A DNA stretch of 17,332 bases, from the NCBI GenBank assembly GCA_027578815.1, contig JANBTH010000442.1, forward strand, positions 1 to 17,332, in the 5' to 3' direction. A program made the position numbers and the translations under genes. Every line of letters begins with the position of its first letter. The first letter of the stretch is position 1. Source of the stretch: Coemansia sp. RSA 1804 (lineage: Eukaryota; Kickxellomycota; Kickxellomycetes; Kickxellales; Kickxellaceae). Below the pieces are notes generated by a model. It searched no databases, had not been told where the DNA came from, and was given only the letters and a program-made list of their open reading frames with translations. Below are positions 8,169 through 16,184 of this stretch, piece by piece.

Positions 8169-10688
8169 TTAGGCGTCTTGTCCTTCGGCATCCTCGTCGT
8201 CGGCAGCATCCTCGGCGTTAGATGGCTCAGCAGATTCAGCAGAGGCAGACTCAGCAGTAGCTGTGGCAGCGTCATTGTTGCTTGTGGAAGCCGCACGCAC
8301 ATCCGAGTATGAGCTGGAGCACTCGTGGTCTTCCTTGTGCTCTTCCTTGTGCTCTTCCTTGTGCTCTTCTTTGTGATCCTTGTCGCAGTCCTCATTGTGG
8401 TCTTTGTCATGGTCGCGGTCGCAATCGCGGTCATGTTTGTGCTTGCGCTTCTTATTGTGCTTACGCTTCCGCTTGTGCTCTTTGTCGTCGTCGCAATCCT
8501 TGTCGTGGTCGTGATCCTTGTCATGATCGCAGTCCTTGTCATGATCGCAGTCCTTGTCATGATCGCGATCTTCGTCGCGATCGTGGTCTTCGCAGTGAGT
8601 GTTGGCACACTCATGCGCGGTCTCAACAGACTCGATAACCACGTTGCTCCTGTGTCCGTCATGACCCACATAGGCGTACGCGGTGTGCGTGGGGCCTTCG
8701 TGGTGGCGGTTCTCCCTCTCGTGTCCGACCTCGACAGACTCGATGACGGTGTGTGTGGGGACAACTGGCTTTGGTTCAAAGTGGCTTTCAACCGACTCAA
8801 TTACGGTGTGTGTTGGGACGACTGGCTTGGGCTCGCAGTGGCACTCGACCGATTCAATCACAGTGTGGGAGCTGCAGCAAGAAGGAGCTGGTTTGCATTC
8901 GCACTTTGACTCAACGGACTGCAGAACAGTGTGTGCGTCGCCGGCGCAGGAAGCTGGGCACGCTTCTACGCGCTGCATGCCATGCACACAGTTGGGCTTG
9001 CACTCGGATTCGACGCTCTCGTACACGGTGTGCGTATTGCAGTCGGAACGCTTGCTCTCGCAGTGCTCCTCAATTGTCTCGTAAACCGTGTGGGTGTTGC
9101 AGTGGGCGGTCTTCTTCTCGCAGTGCTCCTCAACGGACTCGTACACGGTGTGGGTGGTGGAGGCATGCTTAACCGGCTCGCGATGGCACTCGACGGACTC
9201 GTAGGCAGTGTGGGTGGTAGCAGCTGCCGAGGGCTTCTTCTCGCAGCAGGACGAATCAACAGTCACAACCACGGTGTGGTAGTTGTCGTCTTTGTCGCCG
9301 CAAGTGCAATGAGCACCACAAGTGCAATGGGCGCCGCACTTGCATCCTTTCTTGCACCGGTGGCCATCGCAGTGGCACTCGGTCTCCACGACCTCATACG
9401 CGGTGTGCGTTGGCTTGTGGTGGCACTCGCTTTCCGAAGAATGTGTCGGGCATGGCGATTCCTTCACGGCAGCCTTGTGGATCACCGCGTGTTCCGAATC
9501 AGAGTCAGAGTCAGAGTCGGATCCACTCTCTTCTGCCTTCTGCTGGCAGCAGTCGGCAAACAGTTTCTTGCCAATCGTGGCTACGCCTTCCTCCTCATCG
9601 TTGATTATCGACAGAACCGCCCGTCCAAAACAGTCCTTCCCGTCGATCTCCGACACACAGGGCTTCTTCTTCTTGTCGTCGTCGTCGTTATCGCAGTCGT
9701 GCTTGTGCTTGTGGCCATGCTTATGCTTATGCCCATGCTTGTGCTTGTGCTTGTGTTCGTGCTTGTGCTTATGCTCATGCTTGCACTCATCGTCAGAGTC
9801 GCTGTCGCATTCCGCCGTGCAGCAGACCGTCTGGCACGTAGGTTTGGCAAAGTTGGTTTCTATCGAGACGTACACCGTGTGTGTGGGCTTGTTGCTCGGG
9901 CAGCAGGGCGGCTGCGGCGGACAGGGGCAAACTGGTGCTGCTGTTGCCGAGTACACAGGTGCTGGCTGACCAGTGTACTGCATTGCTGCCTGAATTGAGT
10001 ATATAAGCTGGGACAGCGGCATGTTCTCGGGAACAATCGCAGCATAGGGCATCGGCGCTCCCTGGTTACCATACGCTGGCTGCTGCGCCTGGTATCCGCC
10101 GTGCTTCTCGGTCGGGTAGTTGTTGTTTGCATAGGGCGCTGCCGTAGGGTACGGAGCATTGGAGCTTGACGAGTAAGGATTGCTGTCGTATGCCTGGGAA
10201 TGCGGGTAACCCTGCGACGCGTCGTAGTTGGCTACATCGCGCGTAAACCCACTTGGATGCTCGAAACTGTCGCCCCGCTTGCTGTCGCTTGGCATGCTGG
10301 CGTAGTCCTTTTTGAACTCGAAAATGTCCTCTGGGTTGTAGTCAACCTCAACCTCCACCATCTTCTTGCCCTTGGCGCCATGGCGGGCGACCGTGGTTGC
10401 AGCCTCATCCTCGGCCTCTGCGTTCATGTCGTCGTTGTTTGGTCCACATTTAATGTGAGCAAACTGTTGCTGGTAGCTTGAAACCTCAGCGTCGTCCTCC
10501 GCTAGCGGTGTATCGCTTTCCGCCATGTATCTGCTGAACACCTTTGGATGCACTGTGTGCTCGCTGCTGAACTTGCTGCCTCCGACCGTCATGCTGCTAG
10601 ACTGCTCGCTCGCATGGCTCTTGGTCAGCCCGGCAACCTGCACTGCGACAAGCGGCAGCAGGCTAAGAAGAGTGAGGCCCGACCTCAT
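8169..10688 (-). CDS. Secreted HTVYESVE-repeat, Cys/His/Asp-rich protein
   Basis: I do not recognise this 839-residue protein. It begins with a signal peptide (MRSGLTLLSLLPLVAVQVAG), then a polar region to about 150 and a Tyr/Pro/Asn/Gln-rich stretch (150-250). From 268 to 692 come about 13 copies of an octapeptide-like motif, best forms HTVYESVE and HTVIESVE, spaced by linkers rich in Cys, His, Glu, Lys and Pro. Inserted blocks are a KHEHKHKH-type His run (302-331), a Ser-Asp run (389-400) and a tandem CGAHCTC pair (451-464). After the repeats come a DHDKDC block (701-737), a basic KRKRK block (738-752), KEEH repeats (772-789) and an acidic Ala/Ser tail. There are about 50 cysteines. No GPI signal or transmembrane tail is seen. 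Metal binding at the cell surface or wall is inferred from composition. Start at 10688 with A at -3. Confidence 0.85.
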   Translation of the reverse strand: MRSGLTLLSLLPLVAVQVAGLTKSHASEQSSSMTVGGSKFSSEHTVHPKVFSRYMAESDTPLAEDDAEVSSYQQQFAHIKCGPNNDDMNAEAEDEAATTVARHGAKGKKMVEVEVDYNPEDIFEFKKDYASMPSDSKRGDSFEHPSGFTRDVANYDASQGYPHSQAYDSNPYSSSSNAPYPTAAPYANNNYPTEKHGGYQAQQPAYGNQGAPMPYAAIVPENMPLSQLIYSIQAAMQYTGQPAPVYSATAAPVCPCPPQPPCCPSNKPTHTVYVSIETNFAKPTCQTVCCTAECDSDSDDECKHEHKHKHEHKHKHKHGHKHKHGHKHKHDCDNDDDDKKKKPCVSEIDGKDCFGRAVLSIINDEEEGVATIGKKLFADCCQQKAEESGSDSDSDSDSEHAVIHKAAVKESPCPTHSSESECHHKPTHTAYEVVETECHCDGHRCKKGCKCGAHCTCGAHCTCGDKDDNYHTVVVTVDSSCCEKKPSAAATTHTAYESVECHREPVKHASTTHTVYESVEEHCEKKTAHCNTHTVYETIEEHCESKRSDCNTHTVYESVESECKPNCVHGMQRVEACPASCAGDAHTVLQSVESKCECKPAPSCCSSHTVIESVECHCEPKPVVPTHTVIESVESHFEPKPVVPTHTVIESVEVGHERENRHHEGPTHTAYAYVGHDGHRSNVVIESVETAHECANTHCEDHDRDEDRDHDKDCDHDKDCDHDKDHDHDKDCDDDKEHKRKRKHNKKRKHKHDRDCDRDHDKDHNEDCDKDHKEEHKEEHKEEHKEDHECSSSYSDVRAASTSNNDAATATAESASAESAEPSNAEDAADDEDAEGQDA
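8322..8378 (-). repeat. 12-bp tandem repeat coding KEEH units
   Basis: Four near-identical 12-base units (plus-strand form TTCCTTGTGCTC) at 8331-8378 encode KEEH-type tetrapeptides near the C-terminus of the repeat protein. Near-identity at DNA level, beyond what the protein needs, points to recent slippage. Confidence 0.75.
8521..8574 (-). repeat. 18-bp tandem repeat coding DHDKDC-type units
   Basis: Two identical 18-base units (8521-8538 and 8539-8556, TCATGATCGCAGTCCTTG) are followed by a diverged third (8557-8574). They encode the hexapeptide-like DHDKDC pattern inside the repeat protein. Copy number is likely to vary between strains. Confidence 0.75.
9696..9785 (-). repeat. His-rich low-complexity tract
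   Basis: The tract encodes residues 302-331 of the repeat protein, an almost pure His/Lys alternation with Glu and Gly (KHEHKHKH, KHGH). At DNA level it is a degenerate repeat of GCTTGTGCTTATG-like units. Alternating His is typical of Ni/Zn/Cu-binding histidine-rich segments; binding is inferred. Confidence 0.7.
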
Positions 10689-11753
10689 GGTTTCTTTATA
10701 TTATAATTATTTGTGTTGCGTGTGGATCTATATAAAGCTATTTTGGTAGACAAGAACAATAGGTTTATCTAATTTCCAAATTAAATTCCAATATATAAAA
10801 TGACTTTTCCCTTACCAATAAACAATAATGTATGTGTATGTTTTTGTTCAAGAGAGAAAAGTCTTTTGCATCGTGTGCGGCTGGGATAACATCCGACAAA
10901 CGCCTTATATAACCTAAAATGGTCCATTTATCCAATATCATTAATTGCGCACATTCTTCATTTGCCCGTAGTTTTTCCCAGTGGTTCCTAAACTACGCAA
11001 ACGTAATGTTTCAGAATGAAATCCCAAGCTAATACACCTCTTGTCTTTATTTTCTGGCTTTAGATGTACGTTATGCTCAACCATCTGAGGCATTTTCCTG
11101 TTGGAATCACAAAAGTAGAAACACTTGTATATTATTACAGCCAGAGTTATAAAAATCAATATTTGAGCTCGTCTGACTGAACCAGAATAATGTTAAACCA
11201 ACTGTATCAACATTTACTGACTTTTTTCTCTCTCATAAGAAACTCTCCACACTTGCACTAGCATTAAGCGAATGCGTCCTCTTGAGCGTGTCTTTCCTTT
11301 TCTGTTCCATGTGTTCAATGGTCTTAAGAGCAATAAAGCTTGCGATTAGAGAAACACATTGTATGTCTGAAGACCTTTATCCACTTTTGTCTTGTTTGAC
11401 TGCATTTATCGATGTTGTTAAAAACATAAACCACCTTACTCTCTTCCCACACATCTCTGCTTTACATATGTGGGGGAGAAAGGGGGTAAGCATTAAACCA
11501 TCTTCTTCTTCCCCGCTGTACGCTTTTTACTGTTCCTTTTAAACTTATCTGGAACACGCTTAAACACAAACACAAACAAACCAGTCTTAATAGAGTTTAA
11601 TTACAGCGGAAAGAACCTTAAAGAAAGAAGAAAGGCGGTATTGTTATCTCCTATTTTCAGCTTCGCACAAAAAAGATTACTGCATTTTACTGGTAGAAAC
11701 ATGTCGCTCCACTCTCCTCTCTTCCAACAAATTTTATCCCTTGCACGGGTGGT
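10689..11753. other. Gap between repeat-protein gene and GLTSCR1-domain gene, with orphan open frames
   Basis: This 1065-bp AT-rich gap contains the promoter of the repeat-protein gene (TATATAAA at 10729-10736, about 41-48 nt before its ATG) and the 3' end of the GLTSCR1-domain gene. Two open frames stand out. On plus, 11177-11542 is open for 121 codons but has no ATG before 11309; it reads with a hydrophobic segment (ALALSECVLLSVSFLFC) and a Ser-rich tail. On minus, 11189-10941 is open for 82 codons with a hydrophobic segment and a first ATG at 11093, leaving a 50-residue peptide starting MPQMVEHNVHLK. I recognise neither. They may be exons, relics or chance. Confidence 0.35.
10729..10736 (-). 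promoter_or_regulatory. TATA box of the repeat-protein gene
   Basis: A TTTATATA/TATATAAA motif sits 41-48 nt before the ATG at 10688. If used, the 5' leader would be only about 10-20 nt long. Confidence 0.45.
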
Positions 11754-13643
11754 TTACTCTTGTTTTCCAGTTGAAGGCTCCGCTAACGACATGTACAGCT
11801 GGATCTTCTCTTCCTCCAGCTGGGAAAATTGGTCTGTAGCATCGTATATGCGGCTCATTTCCAGCTGGATATCATCCACACGGTAAAAGCCCTCAACAGA
11901 TGCCTCTCTTTCCAGGATTCCGTTATACCTTGCCGAGATGTTGGCAAGACGTCTTCCCAGCGCACCTGTAGAACTATCTAATCCTGCCTCCAACTGTCTT
12001 GTCGCCCCATCAATGGCTGCGTCAGGGTACTGAAACACATGGAACGGCAGTAAGCGCTGAACAATGTCTCGTGTGTCAGAAAAGGGCGTCCGCCAATCGG
12101 GGTTACGCACCATCTGATGGTCCATTGCCAGAGCCTCACGGAACCGCCTGCCAATCTCCGCCTCATGCCTCACATTGTTTGGGCGCTTACGTCGCTCGGC
12201 CAGCGGTGCTAGAGTATGGCGAACCATATCCTCGTGTGCATATGACAGAACCTTTGTACCCGCCTGCTTATCATCCCTCGTTGGCGATGCCGTGCCGCTC
12301 GCAGGCTCCGATGTTGACACAGATCTTCTCTTGACCACCGCTTTTGCGAATCTGCCCGTATTGCGCCGTTTGGTCGGTGTTGTCGTTCCAGAGCCAGGCG
12401 CATCCAATGTTCCGTCAAATTCTGAGCCAGAAATGCTACCAGCAACCGGCGAGCTCTCCCCCGACTGCGGCTGGCTGACCGTGCCCAACCCACGCAGCCC
12501 GCTGGTGCTAATCTCAAGCGACCTCCTTCCTGACTTTAGCTCCCGGTCGTACATGCCAGCAAGCTGTGACGCCTGGGCCTTGGTCAGTGATTTCAGTATT
12601 TGCAAAAGCGTTGCTGGTGCGGTGGCTGTTCTCTCGTCGATAGAAATAGAACCACCAGTGTCCTTGTTTCTAAGAAGCGAACCCAGCTCAACTGGCGGAT
12701 TAAGTTTCCTCAATACCCCTACTGGTCCGCCAAGGAGCTTCAAGTATGCCGACTGATACATTCGTTCCAGTGTAGATCTCTGTGTTGTCGCTGGAGACGA
12801 TGAATTGCTTTGCTGTTGTGACGATTTGTTCAAGGGCGTGGCTGAGCGTGGCTGTGACGTTGTATCTGGCGAATCCAACGAGCCGCGAAGAGGTGCTGAT
12901 CGAGGCGGGGTAGCCGTCTTGTTGTCAGCTCGCAGCGGCCGAGGTGCAATGTTGGGAAGAGATGGGCGCGGTCGCCTGTGTGTGGACACTGCCTCTTGCT
13001 TCGAGGCCAGGGGTCGTGAAAGTATGTCTCTTTGCTTTGCATTTTCCAGCCGAGGCGCTGGTCTGATTTGCTGTGAGCTTTGCATATACGGATAGCTGTG
13101 CTTGGATTCCACTGATTCCACACCATCAGCACTACCTTTAACTGGCTTTGATCGAGAACGAGACTGGTCTGTTTGTTGCGCAGCGTTTGTCGGGGTTACA
13201 GGACTACTATTTCGCAGACGCTGTATTTCCTCCATAACCTCTATCCGCTGCTCGGCTGTAAGCGAAGACACTGGCATGTTTCCCTGAAGACGGTATATAA
13301 TACGTGTCTCCTGTCGCACAACCTCGACAATAACACCTGCCACATGTATCTTGCGAATAAGCTGAGTCGGTCCTAACGAGGCCGCTTGGGCCGGTGGCGT
13401 ATGCGGTCGGGACCGGGGTGCAACACCGCCCGTAGCTACCGACCGCTGGGTCGCTGGAGGAGTTTGCTGTTGTGCATGGGCTGTATGTTTCAGCTGCGCC
13501 AAATGTTCTGCGCTTGTTCTACGACTATCTGCATTGCTGCTGGCTGAAGATGCGTCTGTTGCGGGTGTCGTTGGTCTGGATGTCTGCTGTCCGTCTGCTT
13601 TGCGTATATGACTCGTAGCTGCTGGCCCAGGCGACATTGACAT
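11754..13643 (-). CDS. GLTSCR1/BICRA-domain protein (SWI/SNF-associated, predicted)
   Basis: The 629-residue protein is mostly disordered (Ser, Thr, Pro, Gln, Arg) with folded islands. The C-terminal island, about 495-618, contains WRTPFSDTRDIVQRLLPFHV followed by FQYPD, a helical stretch with RYNGILERE, and an end rich in DATDQFSQLEEEK. This agrees with the GLTSCR1 domain of human BICRA/BICRAL, where a PF..ed...RLLPYHvfq motif precedes long helices. That domain assembles the non-canonical BAF (GBAF) chromatin-remodelling complex with BRD9. A second conserved-looking island at 90-145 (GPTQLIRKIHVAG, SLTAEQRIEVMEEIQRLRN) and a third at about 290-375 (LERMYQSAYLKLLGG) may be fungal additions. 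Basic KRR patches near 425-440 could be nuclear signals. Nuclear chromatin role is inferred from the family. Start is the ATG at 13643; a second in-frame ATG is two codons later. Confidence 0.8.
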   Translation of the reverse strand: MSMSPGPAATSHIRKADGQQTSRPTTPATDASSASSNADSRRTSAEHLAQLKHTAHAQQQTPPATQRSVATGGVAPRSRPHTPPAQAASLGPTQLIRKIHVAGVIVEVVRQETRIIYRLQGNMPVSSLTAEQRIEVMEEIQRLRNSSPVTPTNAAQQTDQSRSRSKPVKGSADGVESVESKHSYPYMQSSQQIRPAPRLENAKQRDILSRPLASKQEAVSTHRRPRPSLPNIAPRPLRADNKTATPPRSAPLRGSLDSPDTTSQPRSATPLNKSSQQQSNSSSPATTQRSTLERMYQSAYLKLLGGPVGVLRKLNPPVELGSLLRNKDTGGSISIDERTATAPATLLQILKSLTKAQASQLAGMYDRELKSGRRSLEISTSGLRGLGTVSQPQSGESSPVAGSISGSEFDGTLDAPGSGTTTPTKRRNTGRFAKAVVKRRSVSTSEPASGTASPTRDDKQAGTKVLSYAHEDMVRHTLAPLAERRKRPNNVRHEAEIGRRFREALAMDHQMVRNPDWRTPFSDTRDIVQRLLPFHVFQYPDAAIDGATRQLEAGLDSSTGALGRRLANISARYNGILEREASVEGFYRVDDIQLEMSRIYDATDQFSQLEEEKIQLYMSLAEPSTGKQE

Positions 13644-14636
13644 ACTAAAGAGGCTGTCTCCGCGCGCTCGCTAACAAAACAATAGGATAGGTAAAGCTGA
13701 GGAAAAGAAAAGAAAAGAGGCAACCTTTCACGCGTTTCGAAAAGTAGCTTCCCTACTTATTTCACCAAATCTACAAGCCATGTGGGGGAAGGACGTTTAA
13801 TTGTTAGCTGTACAAGATCGGAATCCTCTTTTGCTAGCGACAGTCGTTATGAATGCTTGAGCAGGGCCCTGCAATATCATGGAGAGTTGTAGGGCCTGCA
13901 ACCCGTTGCATTCAGAACAGCTTGGAGCATCGTTCAAAATATAATGGCAGTTGGATCGAAAGAGTAAAAATGAGCAATTAAATATACAATGGGCAGTTTG
14001 AACAAACGAGAAAACTCTAAACTATGGAAGAAGGAAACGCAACGTACCTTTTGCTCCTTTCTTCTTGAAGATTCGAATAAGAAGCCCCAGAACAAAAAAG
14101 TTCACGAGCTGGTTATTTTTTGTGTGTTTTTGCGAGAATAAAGATTTCAAAATAGCAGTGAACGAAACACCAACGAAAAAAAAAACAAAAGCAAAATGTT
14201 TCCACTCTTTTCATTTTGGTGTCAAAGTTCAATGAAGAGGGAGAAAAAACTCGCCACGTGTGCTAATCGCCAATCAAAATAATTACAATTAGCTGATCAA
14301 ACAACGAGTATGCACGTGACGTGTTTTTGGAAACATGCTTCACAGAAACCCTTTATGCTTTCGAAGATTGCGGGAAAAAAGGTGCGCGCCTCTTTCACCT
14401 TCACACACTTTGACTGTTTTTTCATTTGCCATGATCGGATAGACGGAGGTTTTCTACACCGAGCGCGGTTTGTTACTTTATGACCTTTGGACCCTGGCTT
14501 CTGACAGCCTTAGTCAGAGTAGCAATCGTTTCTGGCTTTTCTTCTCTCCTTTCTTCACTGAATACCTCGATAGCGTTTATTCTGTCTCTTTTTCCTTTCT
14601 CTCCTCCTCTCCTCCTCTTCTCCAACAAACAGAAGA
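13644..14636. promoter_or_regulatory. Divergent promoter region, GLTSCR1-domain gene and thioesterase
   Basis: This 993-bp gap between two divergent starts contains CACGTG E-boxes at 14255-14260 and 14313-14318, the second overlapping a TGACGTG CRE-like site (14317-14323), and a CCAAT at 14270-14274. The last 60 bases before the thioesterase ATG are a strong pyrimidine tract (CTCCTCCTCTCCTCC type) common at fungal transcription starts. A copy pair AGGGCCCTGCAA / AGGGCCTGCAA lies around 13864-13900. No gene is supported; an ATG-initiated 65-codon frame at 14480-14677 overlaps the thioesterase start and is probably upstream of the transcription start. Confidence 0.45.
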
Positions 14637-15593
14637 ATGTCAGACAACAAAAATCCGTTCAACGAGCGCACACTTGAGCTTCAAGAAGTCGGGCCAGACA
14701 CGTTTCTCTCGGTCGACCTGTGGCGCCCCAAGGGCAACCGGGGCGTATTCGGAGGCCAGGTAATAGGGCAAGCGATGTCTGCAGCAGGGAAAACTATCGA
14801 AAGTCCGTACCGGTGCAATTCATTCCACTGCTACTTTCTGGCGGCCGGGAGCAACGATGAGATGATTGCCTACGAGGTCCGCAGGATCCGGCAAGGGAAG
14901 TCGTTCTGCTCGCGCCTGGTTATCGCCAAACAGAGTGGACGTGTAATATTTATGGCCACAGTCAGTTTCCAGCGGCCTGAGCCCTCTGTTCTTCGCCACC
15001 AGTACGCGATGCCTCTGGTTCCGCCACCCGATTCGCTGCTCACTCGCGAGGAGCATGAGCGCCGTCGGCGTGAGCGCGCAGGCAAGGTGGTGGATACCGA
15101 TAAGATCACAGAGTATAACACGCTGCCTGTGGAGACACGCCATATTCCGTTGCCCAGGGACCAGCGAGGTCTGCCGTTCAACGCTATTTGGCTTCGTGCC
15201 AAGGGCGACATGAGCGACCTTGGTCCACTGCACCACCAGAGCATGCTGGCCTACGCGTCGGACTTCGGGTTTATCGGAACATCGCTCCGTCCGTTCCAGC
15301 TGGACCAACCGGACACAAATTACAAGCTGTCGATGCTCGTCAGCCTCGACCATACGATCTGGTTCCACGAATCCTTCCGCGCAGACGACTGGCTTCTCTA
15401 CGTTGTCGAGAGCCCACGTGCTGCCTCCGGTCGTGGTCTGGTTGTTGGTCGCATATATAACCAGGAAGGGGTTCTTGTTGCCTCCACGGCCCAGGAGGGC
15501 GTTGTTCGTGGCACTAGTCTTGGAACCAAGGACGAAGCGCTGGAGTTCACCAGTGAGATCACTCGTGCGCAAGGATCTAAGCCTAGACTCTAG
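14637..15593 (+). CDS. TES1: Acyl-CoA thioesterase, TesB/ACOT8 family, probably peroxisomal
   Basis: This 318-residue double-hotdog thioesterase hydrolyses acyl-CoA to free fatty acid and CoA, in fungi normally in peroxisomes as an aid to beta-oxidation. The N-terminal hotdog shows RGVFGGQVIGQAM (35-47) and FHCYFLAAGS (63-72). The C-terminal hotdog shows LAYASDFGF, SLDHTIWFH, WLLYVVESPRA and GRIYNQEGVLVASTAQEG. By position against E. coli TesB (Asp204, Thr228, Gln278), the catalytic triad is D209, S236 and Q286; human ACOT8 also has Ser in the second position. A charged insert (EEHERRRRERAGK, 138-150) links the two halves. The C-terminus is PRL, a variant of the SKL peroxisomal signal. The ATG at 14637 has A at -3 and follows a pyrimidine tract. 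Length matches ACOT8 (319). Confidence 0.93.
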   Translation: MSDNKNPFNERTLELQEVGPDTFLSVDLWRPKGNRGVFGGQVIGQAMSAAGKTIESPYRCNSFHCYFLAAGSNDEMIAYEVRRIRQGKSFCSRLVIAKQSGRVIFMATVSFQRPEPSVLRHQYAMPLVPPPDSLLTREEHERRRRERAGKVVDTDKITEYNTLPVETRHIPLPRDQRGLPFNAIWLRAKGDMSDLGPLHHQSMLAYASDFGFIGTSLRPFQLDQPDTNYKLSMLVSLDHTIWFHESFRADDWLLYVVESPRAASGRGLVVGRIYNQEGVLVASTAQEGVVRGTSLGTKDEALEFTSEITRAQGSKPRL

Positions 15594-15941
15594 CTTGGGC
15601 CACATATCTGGGTCGACCTGATTGCTGCTGATGTTTGTAGTATTTTTAAACGATTAATAAAAATAATTTAGCAGATTTGTTTCAAAAGGATTAATTAAAT
15701 GTAAAGAGCATTTCTGTTATTCACTTTTTGAAATCCTAGGAATGATATGATAAAATGATGCTTTCATATGATTATCACACATAGCCGCGCATATATCATG
15801 GTGCTCTGATATCATTGTGAGAGCCGATAAATGTTTGGCGCTGATATCATGTCAGCTCTTTTTTATTTGAGCAATATATTTAATAAAGAAAGGTATAAAT
15901 AAGGTCAAAATTCCTTGGCTTTATTGAGTTCTAAGCAGAAC
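15594..15941. other. AT-rich region after the thioesterase with GATATCAT repeats
   Basis: The region begins with the thioesterase 3' end (poly(A) signal at 15656-15661). From 15740 to 15862 it holds several short inverted and direct repeats around GATATCAT, for example GCTCT...AGAGC and GCTGA...TCAGC stems flanking two GATATCAT copies, followed by a T run. On plus just before the element, 15877-15918 reads AIYLIKKGINKVKI, which resembles the beta-strand before the kinase DFG motif seen in the relic on the other side. No intact gene is visible. Confidence 0.35.
15656..15661 (+). terminator. Poly(A) signal of the thioesterase gene
   Basis: AATAAA occurs 62 nt after the stop codon in an AT-rich stretch, a normal place for a fungal 3'-end signal. 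Confidence 0.5.
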
Positions 15942-16184
15942 TATCGTAGACTTTTAAATTTTCTTTTAATAAATTCCTTCCAAGACTACCTAAAGAAACA
16001 TCCTCCTTCCTAATAGTGAATATCGGTGCTTTTATAGCCACTGATCATCCACTATTAAAAGAGGACACTACTATAGATCAAATCCTAATACGAAAATGCT
16101 ACTTGTGATGACCAGAGATGTTTACTTTTGCATCAAATGTTAACATTCTGATCAAATGTTAACATCTCCTATGTCATCATAACA
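15942..16184 (+). repeat. Left arm of the long inverted repeat
   Basis: The arm contains two copies of ATCAAATGTTAACAT (starting 16132 and 16151), each built on a palindromic ATGTTAACAT core. It also has a nested palindrome at 16011-16057: TAATAGTG and CACTATTA outside, ATCGGTG and CACTGAT inside. Relative to the right arm it has a 12-bp insertion near its outer end. Confidence 0.85.

Noticed and set aside
8325..9998. Long plus-strand open frames (194 and 355 codons) opposite the repeat-protein gene
   Set aside because: They are shadows of the biased codon use in the His/Asp/Glu/Lys-rich repeats. They read as Val/Leu/Ala low-complexity protein and start at codons inside the antisense repeats.
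14480..14677. 65-codon ATG frame overlapping the thioesterase start
   Set aside because: It is Leu/Ser-rich and crosses the main ATG out of frame. It most likely lies upstream of, or across, the transcription start in the pyrimidine tract.
14820..15605. 261-codon minus-strand frame opposite the thioesterase
   Set aside because: It is the antisense shadow of a gene with a complete set of TesB motifs.
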